Assembly: GCA_019114925.1 (NCBI GenBank)
Contig: DXEO01000189.1
Location: 1 to 5,451, forward strand
DNA: 5,451 bases
Direction of reading: 5' to 3'
Origin: Candidatus Corynebacterium faecipullorum
Lineage (GTDB): Bacteria > Actinomycetota > Actinomycetes > Mycobacteriales > Mycobacteriaceae
Positions 1 through 5,451 of the stretch are shown in pieces (positions within the stretch are counted from its first letter, which is position 1; each line of letters starts with the position of its first letter). Below the pieces are notes generated by a model that was given only the letters and a program-made list of their open reading frames with translations, had not been told where the DNA came from and did not search any database. Both the position numbers and the translations under genes were made by a program.

Positions 1-435
1 ACCCACGATGTCGTAGTTGCCATCTTCGGTGTAAAAGCGCAGCGCGAAGCCGTGGACGTCACGCCAGGTATCCGGGGAGCCCTGCTCGCCGGCAACGGTG
101 GAGAAACGACCCATCATCGGGGTCACGGTGCCCTTCTGGAAAAGCTTTGCCTTGGTGTAGGCGGAGACGTCCTCGGTAACGTGCAGCTCACCAAAGGCAC
201 CGTGGCCCTTAGCGTGCGGGGTGCGCTCCGGAACGCGCTCGCGGTTGAAGTGCGCAAGCTTCTCAATAAGGTGGATGTCATTAAGTACTACTGGGCCGTT
301 CTGGCCAACGGTGATGCTGGTGTTTTCAGTAGCCACTGGCTGACCCGAAGGGCGGGTGGTGTTCGGACCACCCGGGGCGCGCTGGCCCTTGTTTAGAACC
401 TTGTCTGCCGCGGACTCATTTGAAGCATTAGTCAT
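1..435 (-). CDS. katA: Haem catalase, N-terminal part (runs off left edge)
   Basis: Catalase converts hydrogen peroxide to water and oxygen in the cytoplasm using haem b. The 145 codons present read in frame from ATG (433-435, minus strand) to the window edge. They contain the family's N-terminal landmarks: NDIHLIEKLAHFNRERVPER (residues 52-71), the distal haem-side histidine region PHAKGHGAFGE (73-83, catalytic His74), RFSTVAGEQGSPDTWRDVHG (110-129) and FALRFYTEDGNYDIVG (130-145). The distal Asn normally found just after this point lies outside the window. Residues 1-45 are a polar, variable lead-in usual for small-subunit catalases. The start is supported by an AGGAGG at 447-452. The gene is divergent from sigC, the arrangement I recall from C. 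glutamicum. In that genus katA is reported to be controlled by OxyR; that control here is inference. Whether the rest of the gene is intact cannot be seen. Confidence 0.96.
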   Translation of the reverse strand, partial: MTNASNESAADKVLNKGQRAPGGPNTTRPSGQPVATENTSITVGQNGPVVLNDIHLIEKLAHFNRERVPERTPHAKGHGAFGELHVTEDVSAYTKAKLFQKGTVTPMMGRFSTVAGEQGSPDTWRDVHGFALRFYTEDGNYDIVG

Positions 436-446
436 GGGGTTTACTG

Positions 447-452
447 CCTCCT
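447..452 (-). promoter_or_regulatory. Shine-Dalgarno of katA
   Basis: A perfect AGGAGG on the minus strand lies 11 nt upstream of the katA ATG. The spacing is a little long but it is the strongest ribosome binding site in the window. It fixes the catalase start at 435. Confidence 0.85.
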
Positions 453-460
453 AGCTCGGT

Positions 461-485
461 TTGATAATTTGCTTTACATTATCAA
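461..485. repeat. Perfect 8-bp inverted repeat in the katA leader (candidate operator)
   Basis: TTGATAAT (461-468) and ATTATCAA (478-485) form perfect arms around a 9-nt spacer. The element lies between the predicted katA promoter and the Shine-Dalgarno, roughly +10 to +34 of the predicted transcript. It could be a repressor operator acting as a roadblock, or a weak AU-rich hairpin in the mRNA leader. OxyR, reported to repress katA in corynebacteria, is a candidate binder, but the repeat does not have a symmetric T-N11-A core, so the assignment is inference only. Confidence 0.5.
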
Positions 486-500
486 TCACGGACGTTTCAT

Positions 501-529
501 AGTCTACACATAAAAAATGACCTGTGCAA
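501..529 (-). promoter_or_regulatory. Predicted sigma-A-type promoter of katA
   Basis: On the minus strand, TTGCAC (524-529) is followed after exactly 17 nt by TAGACT (501-506). The -35 resembles TTGACA, and the -10 fits the corynebacterial pattern TAnAnT. Transcription would start near 494, giving a leader of about 59 nt that carries the inverted repeat and the AGGAGG. Predicted from sequence only. Confidence 0.55.
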
Positions 530-536
530 CAGTTTT

Positions 537-568
537 TAGGTTTGCCACGGCCCACGGCCTTAAACCTA
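537..568. repeat. Perfect 7-bp inverted repeat with inner tandem repeat (candidate regulator site)
   Basis: TAGGTTT (537-543) and AAACCTA (562-568) are perfect arms separated by 18 bp. The spacer holds two adjacent copies of CCACGGC (545-551 and 552-558). Relative to the predicted katA start the element spans about -43 to -75, a position typical for LysR-type regulators. Its right arm touches TATAGT (567-572), a possible sigC -10, so one protein could act on both divergent genes. The left arm resembles a DtxR half-site (TTAGGTTAG), but the half-sites are far too widely spaced for a DtxR box. The regulator is unknown. Confidence 0.4.
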
Positions 569-599
569 TAGTGCCCAAACCCCTCCTCCCCTGACTGGT

Positions 600-605
600 A
601 AGTTA
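600..605 (+). promoter_or_regulatory. Possible -10 element for a leaderless sigC transcript
   Basis: TAAGTT fits the loose corynebacterial -10 pattern TAnnnT and ends 6 nt before the G of the GTG codon at 612. Transcription could therefore begin at the start codon itself. No good -35 is seen 16-18 nt upstream. An alternative -10, TATAGT at 567-572, would give a leader of roughly 34 nt. Confidence 0.3.
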
Positions 606-611
606 TGGGAG

Positions 612-1160
612 GTGAAACGACACTCCGAGCGCGACGATGCACGCGTCACCGACCTCGCCCTCAAAGCGGGCCGTGGCGATCGCGCAGCCCTCACGGAGTT
701 CATCAAGTCCACCCAGGATGATGTCTGGCGCTTACTCGCTCACCTCGGCGGCCCAGACATCGCGGACGATCTCACCCAAGAGACGTACCTGCGCGTCATC
801 GGCGCACTCCCCCGCTTCGCCGCCCGCTCCTCCGCGCGCACGTGGCTGCTTTCGCTTGCCCGCCGCGTATGGGTAGATAACATCCGCCACGACATGGCCC
901 GGCCACGCAAGTCCAGCACCGAGTACGAGGATGCCGCCGCTCTTGCTGCGGCTCCCGAAAACGCCGGCACGTGGAGCGAGTGGATCGACGCCCGCGCGCT
1001 TATCGACGCCCTCCCTGAAGACCGCCGTGAAGCCCTCATCCTTACCCAAGTGCTGGGCTATACCTACGAGGAGGCCGCGAAGATCGCCGGGGTCCGCGTG
1101 GGCACTATCCGCTCCCGCGTAGCCCGCGCTCGCAAGGACTTAATCGACCAACGCGGCTAA
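612..1160 (+). CDS. sigC: ECF-family RNA polymerase sigma factor SigC
   Basis: This 182-residue protein directs RNA polymerase to a small regulon. Region 2 lies at about residues 24-95, with DDLTQETYLRV (52-62, core-polymerase contact) and SARTWLLSLARRVWVDNIRH (74-93, -10 recognition and melting). A linker follows, then region 4 at about 127-178 with the helix-turn-helix around YTYEEAAKIAGVRVGTIRSR (150-169) for -35 binding. Length is normal for an ECF factor. GTG at 612 is the only usual start between the in-frame TAA at 561 and region 2; it overlaps the GGGAGG at 607-612, so initiation may be leaderless. The symbol rests on family features plus position next to katA, as I recall from C. glutamicum, where SigC is reported to control the cytochrome bd/aa3 respiratory branch. 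No anti-sigma gene is adjacent. The ECF class is certain; the sigC name is likely. Confidence 0.9.
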   Translation: MKRHSERDDARVTDLALKAGRGDRAALTEFIKSTQDDVWRLLAHLGGPDIADDLTQETYLRVIGALPRFAARSSARTWLLSLARRVWVDNIRHDMARPRKSSTEYEDAAALAAAPENAGTWSEWIDARALIDALPEDRREALILTQVLGYTYEEAAKIAGVRVGTIRSRVARARKDLIDQRG

Positions 1161-1439
1161 TCGTTATCGAGCCGTTACAAATCGGCTTGGCCGGCCATAG
1201 AACCTGTATCTACATGCGCCAAACGGCAAATTCTGACGTCCCCCGCCTCTGTCTATCCTTAAGGAAACCGCAGCCCCAGCTGGAAAACACCTATCGAACA
1301 CATTTAATCTTTTTCGAGGCACACGTGATAAATCGATAGTCGAACCGGGCCCGCGAGGCTTTCCCAATTGCCCGCACCACACCTTGGGTAGTGATGGCAT
1401 TCCCCCGGCGCGTGTGAGATTGAGAGACCTCTTTACTTT
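1161..1439 (+). other. 279-bp intergenic stretch between sigC and the YkvI-family gene
   Basis: No convincing gene or known riboswitch is recognised. Visible structure includes a 5-bp hairpin AGCCG/CGGCT (1170-1187) just after sigC without a T-run, a perfect palindrome TGGCCGGCCA (1188-1197), a 7-bp inverted repeat CTATCGA (1291-1297) / TCGATAG (1333-1339), and a GC-rich block with CGGGC (1346-1350) / GCCCG (1370-1374). A 41-codon open frame (1214-1339) has no ribosome binding site. If the weak promoter at 1231-1259 is real, about 175 nt of this would be an mRNA leader. Confidence 0.5.
1231..1259 (+). promoter_or_regulatory. Weak candidate promoter for the YkvI-family gene
   Basis: TTCTGA (1231-1236) is followed after 17 nt by TATCCT (1254-1259), which fits TAnnnT. 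The -35 match is poor. It is the best-spaced pair I see in the gap, but other weak pairs cannot be excluded. Confidence 0.25.
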
Positions 1440-2762
1440 ATGTGGAAACGCGCAGTGGCCATTTCCATGGCCTTCATTGGTGTCGTCGTCGGAGCCGGCT
1501 TTGCCTCCGGCCAGGAAGCACTCCAGTACTTCGTGGCTTTCGGAAACATGGGCCTGTGGGGCGTGCTTCTCGCCTCCGCCCTCATGATTATTACTGGTGT
1601 GGCCATTTTGCAGCTCGGATCCTACTTCCAGGCCAACGAGCACACGGCCGTCTACGACAAGATTAGTGGCCCCATCGTCTCCCGGGTGCTGGACTGGGGC
1701 ACCCTAGCCACGTTGTTCTCCATCGGCTTCGTCATGTTCGCCGGTGGCGGCTCCACCATTAGCCAGCAGTTCGAGGGCGTGCCCATCTGGGTGGGCGGAG
1801 CTGTCATGCTCGTGCTCGTCCTGCTGGTGGGCCTCCTCGACGTAAATAAGGTCAGTAACGTCATCGGCGCGATTACGCCCTTCATCATCGTCTTCGTGGT
1901 TCTGGCCACCGGCTACACCATCATCGTGACCGACGTCGACTGGTCCAGTGCTAATGAGTTTGCTGTCAACAACGTGGAGAGTCCCCTCAACAACTGGTGG
2001 ACAGCCGCACTGAACTACACCGGTCTCAACGTCATGTGCGCGGTCTCGATGTCCATCGTCATTAGCGGCAACATCCTGGATAACCGCGCCGTCGGCGTTG
2101 GCGGCCTCATCGGTGGCTTCTTCTACCTGCTTCTGCTTGCCCTCCTCGTGCTGTCCCTCTACATGGTGGCTCCAGACGTGCACGAGGAGGACCTGCCGGT
2201 GTTGATGCTAATCCACAACGTGAACCCGGCCCTGGGCTACTTCATGACCTTCATCATCTACGGCATGGTCTTCAACACGGCCATCGGCATGTTCTACGCC
2301 ATGGGCAAGCGCCTGACCCGCAACAAGCCAAAGCTCTTCTACCCCGTCTACGCGGGTGCTTGCGTTGTAGGCTTCATCCTCTCCTTCATTGGCTTCAAGC
2401 AACTGGTTTCCAGCGTTTACCCAGTCCTGGGCTGGATTGGCCTGCTCATGATCGCCGTCATGGTCATCAGCTGGATCACCCAGCGCGACAAGATCACCTC
2501 CGAGTCTCACCGCCGCGTGCGCGCCCGCACCTTGGTCAAGCGTCGCCTGGACCCGCGCGAGCACTTCACTAAGAAGAACGAGCGCGAGCTGCGCAAGCTG
2601 GCAGCGGCCTCCAACATGGAAACTGAAGAGTTTGTCTCCACCGTCGCCGATGAGATCCATGAAGAACTCGAGGCCGACGATGAAATTGAATATGACCGGG
2701 AGGACCCGGATCCCTCTGTGACCTTTGTGGAGCACACCAAACCCGAGGTCCCGAAGGACTAG
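1440..2762 (+). CDS. YkvI-family polytopic membrane protein with charged C-terminal tail
   Basis: This 440-residue inner-membrane protein belongs to the YkvI group (COG3949), related to LeuT/APC-type secondary transporters; its substrate is not known. The family opening GVVVGAGFASGQE (14-26) gives a first helix broken by small residues, as in LeuT-fold carriers. About ten hydrophobic segments follow, near residues 5-27, 38-61, 85-108, 113-134, 140-163, 190-211, 220-243, 262-288, 298-318 and 322-346. The last 90 or so residues (348-440) are soluble. They are basic at 351-390 and strongly acidic at about 395-425, and probably cytoplasmic. ATG 1440 is the only usual start after the in-frame TGA at 1392, yet the Shine-Dalgarno is poor (GAGAG at 1422-1426, 13 nt away). 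It lies same-strand downstream of sigC, but the 279-bp gap argues against a tight operon. Family is fairly sure; function is unknown. Confidence 0.85.
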   Translation: MWKRAVAISMAFIGVVVGAGFASGQEALQYFVAFGNMGLWGVLLASALMIITGVAILQLGSYFQANEHTAVYDKISGPIVSRVLDWGTLATLFSIGFVMFAGGGSTISQQFEGVPIWVGGAVMLVLVLLVGLLDVNKVSNVIGAITPFIIVFVVLATGYTIIVTDVDWSSANEFAVNNVESPLNNWWTAALNYTGLNVMCAVSMSIVISGNILDNRAVGVGGLIGGFFYLLLLALLVLSLYMVAPDVHEEDLPVLMLIHNVNPALGYFMTFIIYGMVFNTAIGMFYAMGKRLTRNKPKLFYPVYAGACVVGFILSFIGFKQLVSSVYPVLGWIGLLMIAVMVISWITQRDKITSESHRRVRARTLVKRRLDPREHFTKKNERELRKLAAASNMETEEFVSTVADEIHEELEADDEIEYDREDPDPSVTFVEHTKPEVPKD

Positions 2763-2771
2763 CGTTTCCCC

Positions 2772-2808
2772 GCATTCAGTGTCGAGCACGGGCCCGACCA
2801 CTGAATGC
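2772..2808. terminator. Hairpin after the YkvI-family gene (possible terminator)
   Basis: GCATTCAGTG (2772-2781) and CACTGAATGC (2799-2808) form a perfect 10-bp stem with a 17-nt loop that itself contains the palindrome CGGGCCCG (2789-2796). It begins 10 bp after the TAG stop at 2760-2762. No T-run follows on either strand, so it may be a weak or Rho-assisted terminator, or an mRNA 3'-end stabiliser. Confidence 0.45.
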
Positions 2809-2850
2809 AAGAAATGCAGGCCAAGGGCCCAAGACGGGCATGTGGCCACC

Positions 2851-2884
2851 ACGAAAAACACGAAAGCCGCCTCGAAGAGGCGGC
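2851..2884 (-). terminator. Intrinsic terminator of the abgT-M20 operon
   Basis: On the minus strand a perfect 8-bp GC-rich stem, GCCGCCTC / GAGGCGGC (2866-2884) with a TTC loop, is followed by TTTCGTGTTTTT (2854-2865). It starts 14 bp past the hydrolase stop codon. The T-rich side shows it works for minus-strand transcription. Confidence 0.85.
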
Positions 2885-2898
2885 ACGTGCAACAACGA

Positions 2899-4269
2899 CT
2901 AAATCTGATGCTCCCCACTCAACAATTGCTCCACCGACTTGGCGCCACCGGCGGCGGCGAACTCGACACGGGCGGCATCGAGAAGCTCGGGGTCGGCGAG
3001 AACGTCGAAGGCAGTCTGGGCGAGCCCCACGGCGGCATCGGCAGCGGCGGTGCGGGCGTTGTCGCTGATAGCCCATTCGCGGAAGGCTTCGGTATGCAGG
3101 GCGACGTCGTCGGGCGAGACCTTGATAACGGGGTGGATACCAGGCACAAGGTGCGAGACGTTGCCAAAGTCCGTGGACGCAGCGAGGGTCTCCGGAACGA
3201 CGCCGGCAGGCAAGGCAACACGGCCGCGCAGGGACTGCGTGCGCGCCCACCGCTGTGCGAGGGCCTCGTTGTTGCGCACCGGCAGTGACATGGGATTGAG
3301 GTCCCACTCGACGCGGTAGCCGCAGCCGGACATGAGTGCGGCACCCTGCATGATGTCGTCGACGCGGCGGGACAAATCGAGGAGTGTTTCCACCTCACCC
3401 GAGCGCACGTAGAGGTTGAGCGAGGCATGCCGCGGGATGACGTTGGGTGAATCGCCGCCGTCCTCGATAATCGCGTGGAGCCTATCCCCCGGCGGCATCT
3501 GTTGGCGCAAAAGTCCCAGGCCCTGGTATGCGAGTGTTGCAGCATCGAGCGCGTTGCGCCCCATGAATGGGCTTGAGGAGGCGTGCGCGGGCACGCCCTC
3601 AAACGTGATGGTGGCGCTGCGACGTCCCAGCCACACGTGTGAGGCGATGTCGTAGCCGAAGCCGTGGACCATCATCGCGCAATCGACGCCGTCAAAGGCG
3701 CCGCCGCGAATCATGTATTCCTTCCCCGTATGGCCCTCTTCGGCTGGGGTCCCCAGCACGACGATGCGCCCCGCGGGCACCGTCACCATCCGCTGCAGCG
3801 CCGCAGTGAGCGCGAGGAACGCACCCACGCCCGCGGCCGCAATGATGTTGTGGCCGCACGCATGACCGATGCCAGGCAAGGCGTCGTACTCGGCGAGGAT
3901 AGCGACGGTGGGGTGCTTACTTTCGTCGAAATCGAGACTCTGCCAGGACGCTTCAAAGGCGGTCTCCACGCCGTAGGCACCACGCGTGACAGCGAAGCCG
4001 CGTTCTTCGATAATGTCCGCGAGCAAGGCGCAGCTGCGGTATTCCTCGAAGGCGGTCTCCGGATGTGCGTGAAGATCCGCCACGATGTGGTTGAGGGTGT
4101 CCGTGAGGTCCTCCACGCACTTTTCGATGAGATCCCACGCTGCAGTGGGTGCGGTGGGGGCGACGGCGGCCTCAATGACGCGCTCGATATCGCCCTCGAG
4201 CTGGCGATGCATCGCGTCGAGGTACGCCGTCGACGGCACAGTGGGATGTTCTTCAGGTGAATCAGCCAT
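2899..4269 (-). CDS. M20-family metallohydrolase (AbgB/PM20D2-like amidohydrolase)
   Basis: This 456-residue cytoplasmic protein is a two-metal (usually zinc or manganese) amide or dipeptide hydrolase. Visible motifs are DLHAHPETAFEE (65-76), the metal-ligand block EYDALPGIGHACGHN (127-141, with Asp129, His136, Cys138 and His140), the catalytic Glu pair in GTPAEEG (173-179), His202 in MMVHGFG, the dimerisation-domain GVPAHASSSP (225-234), and STDFGNVSHLVPGIHPVIKV (365-384) followed by His392. All key residues look present. From memory, EYDALPGIGHACGHN and STDFGNVS resemble the PM20D2 (Xaa-Arg or beta-alanyl-Lys dipeptidase) branch at least as well as E. coli AbgB. Residues 1-45 precede the core and have no recognised role. 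GAGGGA (4276-4281) 6 nt upstream supports the ATG. The gene follows the AbgT-type transporter by 3 bp, so the two are co-transcribed and probably translationally coupled. Likely substrates are p-aminobenzoyl-glutamate or a related amide or peptide; this is inference. Confidence 0.92.
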   Translation of the reverse strand: MADSPEEHPTVPSTAYLDAMHRQLEGDIERVIEAAVAPTAPTAAWDLIEKCVEDLTDTLNHIVADLHAHPETAFEEYRSCALLADIIEERGFAVTRGAYGVETAFEASWQSLDFDESKHPTVAILAEYDALPGIGHACGHNIIAAAGVGAFLALTAALQRMVTVPAGRIVVLGTPAEEGHTGKEYMIRGGAFDGVDCAMMVHGFGYDIASHVWLGRRSATITFEGVPAHASSSPFMGRNALDAATLAYQGLGLLRQQMPPGDRLHAIIEDGGDSPNVIPRHASLNLYVRSGEVETLLDLSRRVDDIMQGAALMSGCGYRVEWDLNPMSLPVRNNEALAQRWARTQSLRGRVALPAGVVPETLAASTDFGNVSHLVPGIHPVIKVSPDDVALHTEAFREWAISDNARTAAADAAVGLAQTAFDVLADPELLDAARVEFAAAGGAKSVEQLLSGEHQI

Positions 4270-4272
4270 GCA

Positions 4273-5451
4273 TTATCCCTCGATCATAATTCCGTTGCCC
4301 GGCCCCAGCGGCAGGTCCGCGTAGAACCAGATGGCGAGCAGGATGGCCCATGCCGTGAAGAACGGGATGACGAAAGGAATAAGACGCGACATCAGCGTGC
4401 CCAGGCCCGCCTTCGGTTCGTAGCGCTGGAGCAGGCCCAGCATAACAATCATGTACGGGTTAAGCGGGGTGATGATCTGCGTCGCGGAGTCACCCACGCG
4501 GAACGCGGCCTGAATGAAGGCCGGCTCATAGCCCAGCAGCGCAAACATCGGGACGAAGACCGAGGCCATGAGCGTCCACATGGAGGAACCTGAGATGATG
4601 AGCAGGTTGAGCAGCGAGGCCAGCACAATAAACGCGAGGACTGCCGGGAAGCCGGTGAGCCCGATGGATTCGAGGAAAGCCGCGCCATGGACCGCCGTGA
4701 AGGTTCCGATGCCGGTCCATGCGAAGAGTGCGACGAACTGGCCAAGGATGAACGCGAGGACGAGGAAGGACAGCATGTCCTTGAGCGAGCCAATCATCAT
4801 GTCCACGACGTCCTTGACGTTCTTCACCGTGCCCACGATGCGGCCGTAGACGATGCCCATGACAAGGAAGTAGAGGAAGACAATGAAGACAATGGAGCTC
4901 AGCAACGGCGACTTGGGCAAGTAACCACCCGTCTCGTTGCGCCACGGGGAGTCCGGGATGAGCGCAGCGAAGAGGATAACCGCGGTGATGACGACGGCCG
5001 CGAGGACCGAGAAGATGAGGCCACGCATTTCCTGCTTGGACAGTTCGGCACTGAGCTCTTCGCCGTTTTCGTCGCGGTCGCCGCGCTTGGCGGCCTCCTC
5101 CGGGTTGATGTGCTCCTCGGTAGGGACCTCCTGCTGCCACATGCGCTTCTCAATGACCTTGTCGATGATGAAGCCTGCCACGATACCGAGGACAATCGAG
5201 CTCGTGATGTTAAAGAAGTAGTTACTCACCGCATTGACGTCCGCGAACTCTAAATTCGGCAGCGTCTGCATGACGGCGTTGGTGATTCCAGCGAAGAGGG
5301 CATCCAAACTCGTGGGCACGAGTGCTGTGGAGTAGCCCGCGCCGACGGCCGCGAAACCGCCGATGAGACCCGCGACCGGGTGGCGGCCCGCCGCCTTAAA
5401 GACCATCGCGGCGAGCGGCGGCACGACGACGAACGCGGCATCCGCCATGAC
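4273..5451 (-). CDS. abgT: AbgT-family transporter, C-terminal 392 residues (runs off right edge)
   Basis: AbgT-family inner-membrane carriers include E. coli AbgT, which imports p-aminobenzoyl-glutamate, and MtrF/YdaH, reported to export sulfonamides. The part present reads in frame to the last base. It carries ADAAFVVVPPLAAMVFKAAG (3-22, numbered from the window edge), GRHPVAGLIGGFAAVGAGYS (22-41), a long charged loop (98-144, probably cytoplasmic), helices near 145-165, 184-203, 222-244 and 268-286, the signature GSSMWTLMASVFVPMF (288-303) and FRVGDSATQIITPLNPYMIV (317-336), and a final helix near 357-377. Against about 510 residues for E. coli AbgT, roughly the first 120-140 are missing, with the promoter. 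The ATG at 5446-5448 is internal, since the preceding codon reads Val in the same frame and the helix bundle would be incomplete. The downstream hydrolase argues for import rather than efflux. Family is sure; substrate is inferred. Confidence 0.93.
   Translation of the reverse strand, partial: VMADAAFVVVPPLAAMVFKAAGRHPVAGLIGGFAAVGAGYSTALVPTSLDALFAGITNAVMQTLPNLEFADVNAVSNYFFNITSSIVLGIVAGFIIDKVIEKRMWQQEVPTEEHINPEEAAKRGDRDENGEELSAELSKQEMRGLIFSVLAAVVITAVILFAALIPDSPWRNETGGYLPKSPLLSSIVFIVFLYFLVMGIVYGRIVGTVKNVKDVVDMMIGSLKDMLSFLVLAFILGQFVALFAWTGIGTFTAVHGAAFLESIGLTGFPAVLAFIVLASLLNLLIISGSSMWTLMASVFVPMFALLGYEPAFIQAAFRVGDSATQIITPLNPYMIVMLGLLQRYEPKAGLGTLMSRLIPFVIPFFTAWAILLAIWFYADLPLGPGNGIMIEG
4276..4281 (-). 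promoter_or_regulatory. Shine-Dalgarno of the M20 hydrolase, inside the end of abgT
   Basis: GAGGGA on the minus strand sits 6 nt before the ATG at 4269, within the last codons of the transporter gene. The transporter stop (4273-4275) lies between it and the start, a layout suited to reinitiation by the same ribosome. Confidence 0.7.

Noticed and set aside
52..396. 114-codon plus-strand frame opposite katA
   Set aside because: The minus-strand catalase reading is unambiguous across the whole span.
537..568. DtxR (iron regulator) box
   Set aside because: TTAGGTTTG resembles one half-site, but the matching half is 18 bp away instead of about 1 bp, so the canonical 19-bp palindrome is absent.
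451..642. 63-codon minus-strand frame across the katA-sigC gap
   Set aside because: It covers the katA promoter and operator-like repeats and resembles no family.
1188..1197. TGGCCGGCCA palindrome as a sigC terminator
   Set aside because: It has no loop and no T-run after it; a 10-bp GC palindrome is not remarkable here.
1263..1300. ECF-type promoter (GGAAAC at 1263-1268) before the YkvI-family gene
   Set aside because: No CGACTT-like or GTT -10 element follows at the expected 16-20 nt.
1214..1339. 41-codon plus-strand frame in the sigC to YkvI-family gap
   Set aside because: No Shine-Dalgarno, no recognisable sequence, and it would overlap the candidate promoter.
2208..2918. 236-codon open frame on the minus strand opposite the YkvI-family gene
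   Set aside because: It is antisense to a clear membrane-protein gene, has a low-complexity composition and matches no family I know. It is a by-product of GC-rich codon use.
2725..3288. 187-codon plus-strand frame across the convergent gene ends
   Set aside because: It runs antisense through the M20 hydrolase's conserved C-terminal motifs and through both hairpins, with no ribosome binding site.
4687..5253. 188-codon plus-strand frame opposite abgT
   Set aside because: Asp/Glu/Arg-rich antisense shadow of hydrophobic codons; no recognisable domain.

Overview
The window looks like chromosomal DNA of a Corynebacterium or close relative: fairly GC-rich, actinobacterial in style, with a katA-sigC divergent pair as I recall it from C. 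glutamicum. It holds five protein genes. Two run off the window edges and three are complete. No RNA gene, mobile element or CRISPR array was seen.

Left part (1-1160): the first 145 codons of a haem catalase (katA) on the minus strand are divergent from a complete ECF sigma factor (sigC) on the plus strand. The 176-bp gap between them carries a good katA promoter and Shine-Dalgarno, two perfect inverted repeats and a short tandem repeat. It is the densest regulatory stretch here. The sigC GTG overlaps its only purine-rich Shine-Dalgarno and has a -10-like hexamer at the right distance for a leaderless transcript.

Middle (1161-2762): a 279-bp gap with only weak signals precedes a 440-residue YkvI-family membrane protein (LeuT/APC-like fold) that ends in a highly charged cytoplasmic tail of about 90 residues. 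It is the least understood protein here.

Right part (2763-5451): after a convergent 136-bp gap with two hairpins, a minus-strand operon reads inward from the right edge. It contains an AbgT-family transporter (392 C-terminal residues present), then 3 bp later a complete M20 metallohydrolase with intact metal-ligand motifs, then a clear intrinsic terminator. The pairing suggests uptake and cleavage of an amide or peptide such as p-aminobenzoyl-glutamate. The hydrolase, however, resembles the PM20D2-like branch, and no AbgA-type partner is visible.

The left part suits oxidative stress and respiration control, and the right part nutrient or folate-fragment salvage. I saw no clearly undescribed system. 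The best leads are the katA-sigC regulatory region, the YkvI protein with its tail, and the substrate of the transporter-hydrolase pair.
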